Positions 17,530-28,098 of a stretch of DNA of 64,000 nucleotides are shown here, piece after piece (position 1 is the stretch's first letter; each line of letters starts with the position of its first letter). The notes below the pieces were generated by a model. The model made no database searches, was not told the origin of the DNA, and worked only from the letters and a program-made list of their open reading frames with translations. A program made the translations under genes and the position numbers. This DNA is from Chitinophagales bacterium (GTDB lineage Bacteria; Bacteroidota; Bacteroidia; Chitinophagales; Chitinophagaceae): contig JAIXKI010000003.1 in assembly GCA_026936105.1 (NCBI GenBank), forward strand, positions 14,688-78,687, written 5' to 3'.

Positions 17530-19446
17530 CTAATCCTCCATTTTGGACTTGAAATTCCGGATGATCTGCTGACCACGGATTAATATTTTCAGACTTCTTC
17601 TTTTTAACGATATCACGGCATTATCTTTTTGGTGTTCGTTCATACTGTGTTTGTAGCTGGTCAGAATATTTTTATAGGAGAGTGTACCCGATATCGAATT
17701 ATCCTGTTTGCTCAAAACGGGCAATACATCCACATTTTCTTTTGCCATCAGTTCCACTGCTTTTCTGAGACTGTCATCTTCATGGACAGAAGCATTTTTT
17801 CTGCGGACCAGTGATTCAATGTGAGTATTCGGATCATGATGTTTGCTGAACAGATTGGAAGCGCTCAGAATTCCTTTGTATTCGCCGTCTGTTGTAGAGA
17901 GGATAAAATAATTTTCCTTGTAACCGGGTTCTTTATCCAGCCAGTTAATGACATTCTCTATAGTATTATCCGGGCTGAATACAAGACTGCTTCTTTCCAT
18001 GACCTGATCTACGGTAATCTTTTCCAGGATGTCAGGTTCATAAGAAGTGGGTGCTTTCACTCCTTTTCTTGAAATTTTTTCAGTCATAATAGTGTTTTCC
18101 ATCAGGAAAAATGAAATGATATAAGATGCACTGCAGGTTGCCAGTAAAGGAACCAATGCCTTGGTTTGCCCGGTTGTTTCCAACGCAAAAATAATAGAGG
18201 TGATAAATGCTCTTGATGCGCCGGCAAACATGGCAGACATACCTACTAATGCTGCAAGGGGAACGGTGATCCCGACAGAAGGAAAAAGATCAATTGCTAA
18301 TTGTCCTAACAAAGCGCCCACTGCTCCGCCAATGGTCAATAAGGGAGCTAAAGTACCACCTGATGTTCCGCTGCCTAATGCAATAGCCCAGGAAAGAAAT
18401 TTGAAAATACATAATGATACTACAACCTGCATGGGCAAATTTCCGGTAAGAACATTGGTGATATTTTCATATCCGACTCCCAGAGTATGTGGGGCAAAAT
18501 ACCCGATGATACCAACAGCTAAACCACCGATAGCAGGCCACCACATCCAGTGAATTGAAATTTTTTCAAAACTGTCTTCTATGAAATAAACAATTTTAGT
18601 GACAAACACAGAAATTAATCCAATTACAATTCCAATGATGCTATAGCCTGCGAGGGCTAAATTGGAAGCTGTGTCAATCACCTGGCCTGAACCAAAAACG
18701 GGTTCCTGTCCAAAAAATAGATAGTGGCCTGCAGCCCCGGTGATGCATGCCAAACTTACCGGGATGATGGAACGGGGAGAAAATTCGAAAAGCAATAATT
18801 CAATGGCTAAAAAGATAGCGGCGAAAGGGCTTCCAAAAATGGCTGCCATGCCTGCGGCAGCGCCGGCAGTCAATAATATTTTTCTTTCCTGCGGAGTGAT
18901 TTTTAATAATTGACCAATCGTGGAACCTAAAGCCCCACCTGTTGCAATGATTGGGCCTTCTGCACCGAATGGCCCGCCTGTTCCGATGGAAATAGCTGAG
19001 GAAATAGGCTTTAAATACGTAATCGTTGGTTTGATTTTGCTTTGATTGGTGAGTATTTGTTCCATAGCTTCGGGAATTCCATGACCCCGGATTGCTTTAG
19101 AACCATATAACGCCATCAAACCTACAATGACACCTCCGATAGCCGGTATAAAAATCACCCAAATACCCAGGTGATTATCGGCGGGGCTTATGGCAGTAAT
19201 AGTGAAATTTCCATAAAAAGAAATATGAGTGATGAAATTGATCAGGTAAATTAATCCTTTTGCGATAGCACTGGCTGCAGCCGCTATCATTACCGACAGG
19301 GCAGCAATGAGCAGTAGCCGGTTTTTGTTGGATACTGATGCGGGCTTAATATCTTCCGCTTCCAGGGTAGGATCTAATGCAATTGAAATCGGAATATTCT
19401 TTTGTGATAAATTGTTTGCCATACTGTCCGGGATAATTAAATTCAA
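17530..19446 (-). CDS. ClC-family anion channel/transporter with CBS domains
   Basis: A 638-residue ClC protein moving chloride or other anions across the inner membrane. The membrane part covers about residues 40-450, with GTGGPFGAEGP (155-165; E163 is the gating glutamate), GSPFAAIFLAIE (205-216) and GSGTSGG further on. Two CBS domains follow from about 470 to 600. The first selectivity motif reads GHGIPE (121-126), with His122 where classical ClCs have the central serine. An alternative ATG lies 8 codons in. A -7 element lies 57 bp upstream. It converges with the giant kinase gene. Confidence 0.93.
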   Translation of the reverse strand: MNLIIPDSMANNLSQKNIPISIALDPTLEAEDIKPASVSNKNRLLLIAALSVMIAAAASAIAKGLIYLINFITHISFYGNFTITAISPADNHLGIWVIFIPAIGGVIVGLMALYGSKAIRGHGIPEAMEQILTNQSKIKPTITYLKPISSAISIGTGGPFGAEGPIIATGGALGSTIGQLLKITPQERKILLTAGAAAGMAAIFGSPFAAIFLAIELLLFEFSPRSIIPVSLACITGAAGHYLFFGQEPVFGSGQVIDTASNLALAGYSIIGIVIGLISVFVTKIVYFIEDSFEKISIHWMWWPAIGGLAVGIIGYFAPHTLGVGYENITNVLTGNLPMQVVVSLCIFKFLSWAIALGSGTSGGTLAPLLTIGGAVGALLGQLAIDLFPSVGITVPLAALVGMSAMFAGASRAFITSIIFALETTGQTKALVPLLATCSASYIISFFLMENTIMTEKISRKGVKAPTSYEPDILEKITVDQVMERSSLVFSPDNTIENVINWLDKEPGYKENYFILSTTDGEYKGILSASNLFSKHHDPNTHIESLVRRKNASVHEDDSLRKAVELMAKENVDVLPVLSKQDNSISGTLSYKNILTSYKHSMNEHQKDNAVISLKRRSLKILIRGQQIIRNFKSKMED

Positions 19447-19502
19447 TAATATCTCCGTTATTATATATAGGCGGAATTAGTTTTCGTTTTATTCCTGATC
19501 CG

Positions 19503-19510
19503 CAAAGGTA
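19503..19510 (-). promoter_or_regulatory. -7 element TACCTTTG of the ClC gene
   Basis: An exact TAnnTTTG match on the minus strand, 56 bp before the ATG. The remaining 170 bp to the divergent peptidase gene show no clear promoter or structure. Confidence 0.5.
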
Positions 19511-19681
19511 CAGATAATGAGTAATGGGATCTTCTTAAAAGCAAATAAGCGAACGGACATTTATAAATGATGGGTGGTTGCCTCTGCTGATGTTCCTGAA
19601 ATCAGGTTTACAGAAAAGAGCTTAATTTGCAGCAACTGTTTTTAAAACTGTATTACAATAATCATTACATCATCAATTATT

Positions 19682-22060
19682 ATGAAAAGAATTCTTTGGA
19701 CGGTTGCAAACTGCCTGTTGGCTGTGATACTTTATGCTCAGCAAAATGTACTTACAACGAAAGATTATGAACGTGCAGAAAGTTTTTTATCATACAATAC
19801 ACAACCTCTGATTGACAAGGGAAGTGTGCAACCTCACTGGATGGTCGGAGATAAATTCTGGTATCGTGTGCTGACTGCACAAGGCAGTGAGTTTATATTG
19901 GCAGATCCGGCAAAGGGTGGCCGTGTTCCTGCATTCGATCAGCAGAAATTAGCTACCTCTCTTTCATCTGCATCTGGAAAAGAATATACAGCATGGATGC
20001 TGCCTTTTGTTTCTTTCAATTATTCTGCTGATGGTAAATCAATAAATTTCCGTGCGGATGGGCAGGAGTGGAATTGTGATCTGAAAACTTATAAAGTCTC
20101 GAAAGCAGGTACCGGGAGCGATCAGGGGCAGACAGGTGGGTTTGGAATGAGAGGCGGCGGATTTGGGTTTGGCAGTAGTTCCACATCACCGGATGGAAGC
20201 AAGACGGCTTTCATCAAAGATTATAATTTGTGGATACGTGATACAAAAACAAAACAGGAAACACAATTGACCACCGACGGAGTAAAGGATTTTGGATATG
20301 CCACAGATAATGCCGGATGGAAAAGCAGCGATCGTCCTGTTTTAACCTGGTCGCCTGATTCCAAAATGATCGCAACCTTCAAGCAGGATCAGCGCAAAGT
20401 GGGTGATATGTACCTGGCTACTACCAATGTCGGGCATCCCAAATTAAGCGAATGGAAATATCCTTTGCCGGGGGATAAAGACATTCCGATGCTTCAGCGC
20501 TGTATCATCTTTGTAGATCAGCCCAAAGTGGTCTTTCTCGACATCCCGATGGATCCGCACCGGTCCACACTTGGTGATGATATTACCATGGGAGGCACAT
20601 TGAATGATGTGAACTGGAGTGATGATCTGTCAGAACTTGCCTTTGTTTCCACGTCAAGAGATCACAAACAGGAAAAATTCCGTATTGCCAATGCGGCTAC
20701 CGGTGCAGTGAGGGAGGTGTTTGAAGAAGTGGTTCCTACACAATTTGAGTCGGGAGATGGAGCTATCAACTGGCGGTATTTATCAAAAACAAATGAGATC
20801 ATCTGGTATTCCGAAAGAAACAATTGGGGGCATCTTTATTTATATGATTCAAAGACCGGTCAGTTAAAAAACCAGATCACCAAAGGCGACTGGCTGGTGA
20901 CACGGGTGCTGAAAGTGGATGAAAAAAAACGTGTGATCTATTTTATGGCAAAAGGATTACAGCCTGAAAACCCGTACTTTTCTTCTTTTTGCAGAATTGA
21001 TTTTGATGGAAAGAATTTCAAAGTACTTACCCCGGATTCAGGTACGCACAATGTGACTTTTTCTCCTTCGGAAAATTATTTCATTGATAATTATTCAAAA
21101 CCGGATGTGCCGAATACGTTCGCTGTCCGTGATATGACCGGAAAGAAAATTATGGATCTCGAAAAGACCGATGTCTCACGTTTGGCAGCTGCAGGATGGA
21201 AGCCACCTGTTCCCATCACTGTGAAAGCTCATGATGGTAAAACAGATATCTATGGATTGATGTTCCTTCCCACACAACTGAACCCGAATAAAAAATATCC
21301 GGTCATTGATTATATCTACCCAGGCCCGCAGGGCGGAAGTATAGGAGGAAACTGGGGATTCAGTGCGTCAAGAGGAGACAACCAGGCATTGGCAGAATTA
21401 GGATTTGTTGTGGTGGCCATTGAAGGTACCGGCAATCCCGGCCGTTCAAAAAGTTTTCATGACATGTATTATCCTGACATGAGTACAAACACATTGCCGG
21501 ATCAGATTACCGGAATTCGACAATTGGCTGCAAGATATTCTTATATTGATACCAGCAGGGTTGGAATCTGGGGTCACTCGGGCGGAGGCTTTGCTACTGC
21601 TGCAGCCATGTTCCGCTATCCTGATTTTTTCAAAGTGGGAATTTCTGAATCAGGAAATCATGACAATCGTAATTATGAAGATGATTGGGGTGAGCGTTAT
21701 ATTGGGTTGCTAACAAAGAATACTGATGGAACTGATAATTATACCGCTCAGGCCAATCAAACCTATGCAAAGAATCTGAAAGGAAAACTTTTGCTGGCGC
21801 ACGGCTTGATGGACAACAACGTACCTCCTTATAACACCTTATTAGTGGTGGAAGCATTGGAAAAAGCAAATAAAGATTATGATCTAATTATTTTCCCGAA
21901 TTCGGCTCATGGATACGGACAGTATTCTCCTTACATGATGCGCCGCCGCTGGGATTATTTTGTAAAGAATCTATTGGATGCTCAGCCGCCAAAAGAATAT
22001 GAAATGCATTCAAAAACAGATCCGAGAAACCAGGCTGGCGGAGGAATGTTTGGAATGTAG
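19682..22060 (+). CDS. dipeptidyl peptidase IV-like serine peptidase (S9B), secreted
   Basis: A 792-residue peptidase that removes N-terminal dipeptides, typically after proline. A signal peptide of about 19 residues precedes the DPPIV N-terminal propeller (about 100-490) and an alpha/beta hydrolase domain. The catalytic triad can be placed at S633 (GHSGGG), D711 (GLMDNN) and H743 (NSAHGYG). The spacings of 78 and 32 residues equal those of human DPP4. A glycine-rich loop (GFGMRGGGFGFGSSS) near 155-170 and another at the very C-terminus are unusual. The gene stands alone and ends in a strong terminator. Confidence 0.93.
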   Translation: MKRILWTVANCLLAVILYAQQNVLTTKDYERAESFLSYNTQPLIDKGSVQPHWMVGDKFWYRVLTAQGSEFILADPAKGGRVPAFDQQKLATSLSSASGKEYTAWMLPFVSFNYSADGKSINFRADGQEWNCDLKTYKVSKAGTGSDQGQTGGFGMRGGGFGFGSSSTSPDGSKTAFIKDYNLWIRDTKTKQETQLTTDGVKDFGYATDNAGWKSSDRPVLTWSPDSKMIATFKQDQRKVGDMYLATTNVGHPKLSEWKYPLPGDKDIPMLQRCIIFVDQPKVVFLDIPMDPHRSTLGDDITMGGTLNDVNWSDDLSELAFVSTSRDHKQEKFRIANAATGAVREVFEEVVPTQFESGDGAINWRYLSKTNEIIWYSERNNWGHLYLYDSKTGQLKNQITKGDWLVTRVLKVDEKKRVIYFMAKGLQPENPYFSSFCRIDFDGKNFKVLTPDSGTHNVTFSPSENYFIDNYSKPDVPNTFAVRDMTGKKIMDLEKTDVSRLAAAGWKPPVPITVKAHDGKTDIYGLMFLPTQLNPNKKYPVIDYIYPGPQGGSIGGNWGFSASRGDNQALAELGFVVVAIEGTGNPGRSKSFHDMYYPDMSTNTLPDQITGIRQLAARYSYIDTSRVGIWGHSGGGFATAAAMFRYPDFFKVGISESGNHDNRNYEDDWGERYIGLLTKNTDGTDNYTAQANQTYAKNLKGKLLLAHGLMDNNVPPYNTLLVVEALEKANKDYDLIIFPNSAHGYGQYSPYMMRRRWDYFVKNLLDAQPPKEYEMHSKTDPRNQAGGGMFGM

Positions 22061-22093
22061 CGGTTGAAATAAAGAATTCTGTTTGAAATTGCG

Positions 22094-22126
22094 ATATGCG
22101 AACCGGGAGGTTCGCATATTTTTTTC
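22094..22126 (+). terminator. intrinsic terminator of the DPP4-like gene
   Basis: ATATGCGAACC (22094-22104) and GGTTCGCATAT (22109-22119) form a perfect 11-bp stem with a GGGA loop, followed by seven T. It lies 33 bp after the stop codon. Confidence 0.92.
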
Positions 22127-22215
22127 CGAAAACACCCATTGCATTAGTGTAGTCACGAAGGCGAGGGCTTGCCAATATTCATTACTTCTCATTCTGAAAA
22201 AAGATTTAGCTGCCG

Positions 22216-22223
22216 TATCTTTG
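22216..22223 (+). promoter_or_regulatory. -7 element TATCTTTG of the ABC-F gene
   Basis: An exact TAnnTTTG match 23 bp before the ATG at 22247. The -33 region is not clear. Confidence 0.55.
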
Positions 22224-22246
22224 CAGCCCGAAAAAAATAATGATAA

Positions 22247-23872
<1,626 letters not shown>

Positions 23873-23921
23873 ATGTAAGGTGGGGTATCATTTACATCAG
23901 TTGAAAATTTTTCTTCAGAAT

Positions 23922-24860
23922 TTATTGTGATGCATGATCTGCCCATGAATTTTTGGAATTATTGTGCCCCAATATTTTAAACAGATGTAACACATAAGGA
24001 AACAGGGCGTCCATGCTTTCGGATGCACCACGTGTTGAACCGGGTAAAGCAAGTATAAGCGTATTGCCTTTTAATCCTGCTACACTTCGTGAAAGCATGG
24101 AATAAGGCGTTTGCTCCTGCCCGTAATTTCTTGCAGCTTCACTGATGCCCGGTATTTCCCGTTCAAGCATCGGGCGAATAGCTTCGGGTGTCACATCTCT
24201 TGCAGACAAACCGGTACCACCGGTCAATATGATCAAATCCACGTTGGTATCACAGAGAGCTATCACTTTGTCCTGTATTACTTTTATTTCATCAGGGATG
24301 ATGCTGTAATCCTTTATTGCTATATTGAATTTTTCAAGCTTGCTGATGATCGCTTTGCCGGCAGAATCCTGCTTTTTCCCTGCAGAAACACTGTCGGAGC
24401 AAACAATCACACCTGCAGAGAAGCTTCTTTCCATGTGATCTCCATATTGTGATTTACCGCCTTTTTTCTTTACCAGTTTAATATTTTTAATTTCAATTCC
24501 TTTATCAATTGGTTTCAGCATATCATAGATAGTGAGAGCGGTCACTGAAGCGCCGTGCATGGCTTCCACTTCCACTCCGGTACGGTAGATAGTATGCACT
24601 TCTGCCTCAATAATGATATCCAGACCTTCGATCCTGTGTTTTATGCTTGCAAATTCGATCGGGAGCGGATGGCAGTCCGGGATCAAGTCACAGGTCTTTT
24701 TTATCCCAAACAGACCTGCCACACGACTGGCTTCAAATACATCGCCCTTGGGCACGGTTTTATTTTTTACTGCGCTTATCGTTTCATCGGAACTTACACT
24801 GACAACGGCCTGAGCAATGGCGCTGCGGTGAGTTTTAATTTTATTGGTTATATCTATCAT
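23922..24860 (-). CDS. moaCB: bifunctional MoaC-MoaB/MogA molybdenum cofactor protein
   Basis: A natural fusion of 312 residues. Residues 1 to about 150 are MoaC, which with MoaA makes cyclic pyranopterin monophosphate ([10 protein letters not shown] and [14 protein letters not shown] present). About 153-300 are MoaB/MogA, which adenylylates molybdopterin ([14 protein letters not shown] and ALPGSTRG present). Both halves keep their family motifs, so both look active. It is the last gene of the cofactor operon, 6 bp after moaE. The ATG sits directly before the MoaC N-terminus. A weak inverted repeat, ATGTAA/TTACAT, lies downstream. Confidence 0.95.
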   Translation of the reverse strand: MIDITNKIKTHRSAIAQAVVSVSSDETISAVKNKTVPKGDVFEASRVAGLFGIKKTCDLIPDCHPLPIEFASIKHRIEGLDIIIEAEVHTIYRTGVEVEAMHGASVTALTIYDMLKPIDKGIEIKNIKLVKKKGGKSQYGDHMERSFSAGVIVCSDSVSAGKKQDSAGKAIISKLEKFNIAIKDYSIIPDEIKVIQDKVIALCDTNVDLIILTGGTGLSARDVTPEAIRPMLEREIPGISEAARNYGQEQTPYSMLSRSVAGLKGNTLILALPGSTRGASESMDALFPYVLHLFKILGHNNSKNSWADHASQ

Positions 24861-24866
24861 AGTTTG

Positions 24867-25310
24867 TCAGTTATTGATTTTCCATCTTGTATTTTCATTG
24901 GAAAATATCTCTTTTCCCCATACGGGCACTTCTTTTTTTATACGTTCTACTATTTCCTCACAGGCATCCATGGCATCTTTGCGGTGAACGGAAGATGTGA
25001 AAACCATTAAACTGATCTCGCCGGCTTTCACTACACCGAGGCTGTGATAGATGTGCATGCAGATCAAAGGAAATTTTTTGAATGCATCTTCCCTGATCTC
25101 ATGAAATTTTTCTTCTGCCATTTCCCGATAGGATGTGTATTCGATTGCCGCAACTTCCTGTTCTCCGTGTTTATCATTACGAACCTGCCCCAAAAAGATG
25201 CTGTGTGCACCGATACTGAACTTCTTATTGTGTTTCTCAATGGATTCAGCAATGAAAGAAGGACTGACAGGGCCCTCGACAAATACCTTATGTTTTTTTT
25301 CGGATTTCAT
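24867..25310 (-). CDS. moaE: molybdopterin synthase catalytic subunit MoaE
   Basis: MoaE, with thiocarboxylated MoaD, inserts the dithiolene sulfurs into cyclic pyranopterin monophosphate. The 147-residue length fits. Visible motifs include GAHSIFLGQVRNDKHG, the AIEYTSY segment, YHSLGVVKAGE and the C-terminal KKEVPVWGKEIF containing the active-site lysine region. Its ATG overlaps the moeB stop by 1 bp, and moaCB follows after 6 bp, so the genes are translated from one message. Confidence 0.96.
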   Translation of the reverse strand: MKSEKKHKVFVEGPVSPSFIAESIEKHNKKFSIGAHSIFLGQVRNDKHGEQEVAAIEYTSYREMAEEKFHEIREDAFKKFPLICMHIYHSLGVVKAGEISLMVFTSSVHRKDAMDACEEIVERIKKEVPVWGKEIFSNENTRWKINN

Positions 25311-26461
25311 TAAACTGAGATTGATGTTTCTCCTTTTTTTAAGGTCTTTATATATTCTCCCCAGGCATCAACTCCTCCTTTCAAGCTGTATGCCTCACAT
25401 TGAGGATATTTTTCTAAAAGTATGTTCACTGCGGTAAGGCTTCTCCTTCCTGACTTACAGAAAAAAATGATCTTATTTCCGGTGGGGATCGAAGAAGCTG
25501 ATTCCCTGAAACGGCTTAACGGAATTGTCGAATAAGAAAATTCGTGTATTGCCGGTAGTTCATCCGGTTCCCGCACATCAATAATGAAAAGATCTTCCTT
25601 CTTTCTCATTGCATCAAGTTCTTCACTTGAAATTTCATATGAAGAACCTTCATAACCGCAAAACCATTCGTAATTAAAATTTGTAAATTCTTCTTTTGTG
25701 GCAGGGGCAATGGTATCTTTATTTTCTGAGGGTGAAACTTCAAATTCGTAAAACAGATTGCTCAGAACATTATAAGAAATTATTTTATTGCAAAGCGGAG
25801 CGCCAATCCCGGTTATGATCTTTATGGTTTCTGCTGCTTGTATAGTTCCGATTATTCCCGGCAATATTCCCAGAACACCGGCCTCATTGCAGGATGGAAC
25901 AGACTCAGGCTTGGGAGGTTGTGGAAACAGGTCACGGTAATTGGTGATGATCCAGGTCTTTTTATCAGGTATGTTGAACACTCCGGCTTGCCCTTCATAT
26001 CTGAGGACAGCGCCATAAACCAAAGGCTTGTGTAGCAAAACACAGGCATCGTTTACCATATAGCGGGTTTCAAAATTATCAGTACCATCTGTTACGATGT
26101 CATATTCAGCAATGATATCAAGTGCGTTTTTTGTTCCCAGCTTGACTTCAAAAACCTCTAATTGAATTTCGGGATTGAATGACTTCAGCTTTTCTGCTGC
26201 TGTTGATGCTTTGAACTTCCCGATATCTTCAACAGCATAAAGTGTCTGCCTCTGCAAATTGGAAATCTCAACCGTATCAAAGTCAACAATTCCGATCCTT
26301 CCGGTGCCGGCAGCCGCTAAATATTGAAGAGCAGGGCAACCCAGGCCACCAGCGCCGATCACCAGAACTTTTGCCCGGAATAGTTTATCCTGTGCTTCGG
26401 TACCGAAGTCTTTAAGCGCTATCTGCCTCCCGTATCTTCTATATTTATTTTTTGGGTCCAT
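25310..26461 (-). CDS. moeB: MoeB/ThiF-type adenylyltransferase fused to a rhodanese domain
   Basis: This 383-residue protein activates the MoaD C-terminus as acyl-adenylate and probably supplies its sulfur. Residues 1 to about 250 are the ThiF/MoeB fold, with GAGGLG (36-41), D60/D62 and C191 in SCNEAGVLG. A C-terminal rhodanese domain follows (about 275-383), with the persulfide cysteine C335 in FFCKSGRRS. The arrangement resembles eukaryotic MOCS3. The two CxxC zinc motifs of E. coli MoeB are missing. The gene lies between moaD (6 bp upstream) and moaE (1-bp overlap), which assigns it to molybdopterin rather than thiamine synthesis. Confidence 0.93.
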   Translation of the reverse strand: MDPKNKYRRYGRQIALKDFGTEAQDKLFRAKVLVIGAGGLGCPALQYLAAAGTGRIGIVDFDTVEISNLQRQTLYAVEDIGKFKASTAAEKLKSFNPEIQLEVFEVKLGTKNALDIIAEYDIVTDGTDNFETRYMVNDACVLLHKPLVYGAVLRYEGQAGVFNIPDKKTWIITNYRDLFPQPPKPESVPSCNEAGVLGILPGIIGTIQAAETIKIITGIGAPLCNKIISYNVLSNLFYEFEVSPSENKDTIAPATKEEFTNFNYEWFCGYEGSSYEISSEELDAMRKKEDLFIIDVREPDELPAIHEFSYSTIPLSRFRESASSIPTGNKIIFFCKSGRRSLTAVNILLEKYPQCEAYSLKGGVDAWGEYIKTLKKGETSISV

Positions 26462-26467
26462 CTTTAT

Positions 26468-26701
26468 TTATCCTCCCGAAAAAGGCGGAAGCAGGGCCAC
26501 CGTATCCTCATTGTGCAGCTCCGTATTTTTCTGTATTATTTTTTTATTGACGGCAATTAGAAAATTACCGGATTTAAGCTGGGGATAAGTTTTTTCAAGC
26601 ACTTGCGTTAACTCGCCGGTGCTGTTGACCTGAAAAATTTCCAGTTCGCTTTTCCCGGTGATGTCTGCGATCTGGCCGAATGCAAGTACATTGATTTTCA
26701 T
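26468..26701 (-). CDS. moaD: molybdopterin synthase sulfur carrier subunit MoaD
   Basis: A 77-residue beta-grasp (ubiquitin-like) protein ending LLPPFSGG. The C-terminal diglycine carries the thiocarboxylate used for molybdopterin synthesis. It begins MKINVLAFGQIADITGKSEL, typical of MoaD. The ATG overlaps the mobA stop by 4 bp (ATGA), and moeB, its activating enzyme, follows after 6 bp. Confidence 0.94.
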   Translation of the reverse strand: MKINVLAFGQIADITGKSELEIFQVNSTGELTQVLEKTYPQLKSGNFLIAVNKKIIQKNTELHNEDTVALLPPFSGG

Positions 26702-27291
26702 GATCCTGATGTTTTTAAAGCTTTTTCAAAACTATCCTTGTCATTCACATTGGTAAATACACTGTCATTGAATGAATCATTGTTTTCTGTATTTATTTTT
26801 AACAGATCAAAATGAGTGACCATCTCCTGTAATTTAAATATTCCTTCTTCAATGATCTGCCTCCATTTCAAAAGGCAGTTTTTAGAATAAACCCCAAACA
26901 AAGGCTGGATTTTCCCTTTGTGTAAAGGTAGAGTTATTTGAGAATGGGTTGACTGCTGAATGATATATTTAATAGCTTCAGGAGTGACAAACGGCATGTC
27001 GCAACTCAAAACGAATACTTGTGGTTTATCCGTATGAAGCAGGGCTGCATGAATGCCGCCTGCGGGGCCAATATCATGTATCATGTCAGGGATCACATCG
27101 CATCCGAACTTATTATACTCTGCATTATTGGAAACAATGAATACTTCCTGTACAGCCGGACTGATTTGTTTGATAATCCCCGAGACTAAAGGTTCCCCGT
27201 GGAATGAAAGCAATCCTTTATCAGTCCCCATCCGGCTGCTCTTTCCGCCTGCGAGGATATAACCATCTATTCCTTTTATTTCTTCTTCCAT
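26698..27291 (-). CDS. mobA: molybdenum cofactor guanylyltransferase MobA
   Basis: MobA attaches GMP to Mo-molybdopterin to give the guanine dinucleotide cofactor that NarG-type reductases require. The 197-residue protein has the nucleotidyltransferase signature LAGGKSSRMGTDKG near the N-terminus and SCDMPFVTPE for the metal-binding aspartate. Its presence in the same operon fits the presence of narG. It overlaps moaD by 4 bp and follows the TauE-like gene by 10 bp. Confidence 0.94.
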   Translation of the reverse strand: MEEEIKGIDGYILAGGKSSRMGTDKGLLSFHGEPLVSGIIKQISPAVQEVFIVSNNAEYNKFGCDVIPDMIHDIGPAGGIHAALLHTDKPQVFVLSCDMPFVTPEAIKYIIQQSTHSQITLPLHKGKIQPLFGVYSKNCLLKWRQIIEEGIFKLQEMVTHFDLLKINTENNDSFNDSVFTNVNDKDSFEKALKTSGS

Positions 27292-27301
27292 GCAGGGCCT
27301 T

Positions 27302-28033
27302 TTAAGTAAACAATAATTTTATGGAAGCGATCAGCAAAACGGCTGCTAATATTTTTTTCAAAACATCACTGCCGATCTTTATTGAACCGAAATAAGAGCC
27401 GGTCAGGCCCCCTGCTAAAGCAACCAGTATCATCCATGACATTTCAGAGCTAAAATGAAATTCTTTGGTAAATATTCCGGCAAGGCCTGAGAGCGAATTT
27501 ACCAGGATGAACAGGGCAGATACCGCTGCGGTTTGTTTCATATTGGCCCAGTGCAATAATAAAATGACCGGGCTTAAAATGATACCGCCGCCGATACCGA
27601 TCATTCCCGAAAGTATTCCGATTAATCCTCCGATCAGCAGAGAGCCTGGTATATTTTGTTTTTTTATGTTTTTTTCTTCCGTGAATTTTATTCCGCCAAG
27701 CCGCACTACCGGAAAAAGAAGAAGAACACCGAGTATTATTTTGTACACATGAGCGTCAATTGTAATTAGTCCTCCGATGAAAGCAGCCGGGATAGAAGCA
27801 ATGGCAAATGGCCAGAATAAATGCCAGCGGAAATGGCCTCCCCGGTAATATTGAATAAAAGCAATCAGTGAGACAAAAATATTCAGGAGCAACGCTGTCG
27901 GCCTCATGATCTCCGGCGTGAAGGAAAAAAACGCCATCAACGCCAGATAACCGCTGGCTCCGCCATGTCCTACCGAGGAATATAACATGGCAATTAAAAA
28001 AAGAAGCACATAAAAAAGGATGTCAGTAGACAT
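27302..28033 (-). CDS. sulfite exporter TauE/SafE family permease
   Basis: A membrane protein of 243 residues from the ATG at 28033, with about eight hydrophobic segments and the family patterns YSSVGHGGASGYLA near the N-terminus and GMIGIGGGIILSP in the second half. The family exports or imports small sulfur-containing or other organic anions. The start is uncertain. An ATG at 28099 overlaps the moeA stop by one base (TAATG) and would add 22 residues, whereas homologues usually begin near the first membrane segment, favouring 28033. Its place inside the cofactor operon suggests a link to sulfur or oxyanion transport; that is inference. Confidence 0.85.
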   Translation of the reverse strand: MSTDILFYVLLFLIAMLYSSVGHGGASGYLALMAFFSFTPEIMRPTALLLNIFVSLIAFIQYYRGGHFRWHLFWPFAIASIPAAFIGGLITIDAHVYKIILGVLLLFPVVRLGGIKFTEEKNIKKQNIPGSLLIGGLIGILSGMIGIGGGIILSPVILLLHWANMKQTAAVSALFILVNSLSGLAGIFTKEFHFSSEMSWMILVALAGGLTGSYFGSIKIGSDVLKKILAAVLLIASIKLLFT

Positions 28034-28098
28034 TATTATCAATGGTTTCACTGCATAAAATAATAGTAATTCTCTTTCATGGAAAAAGAGCAAAGCCA

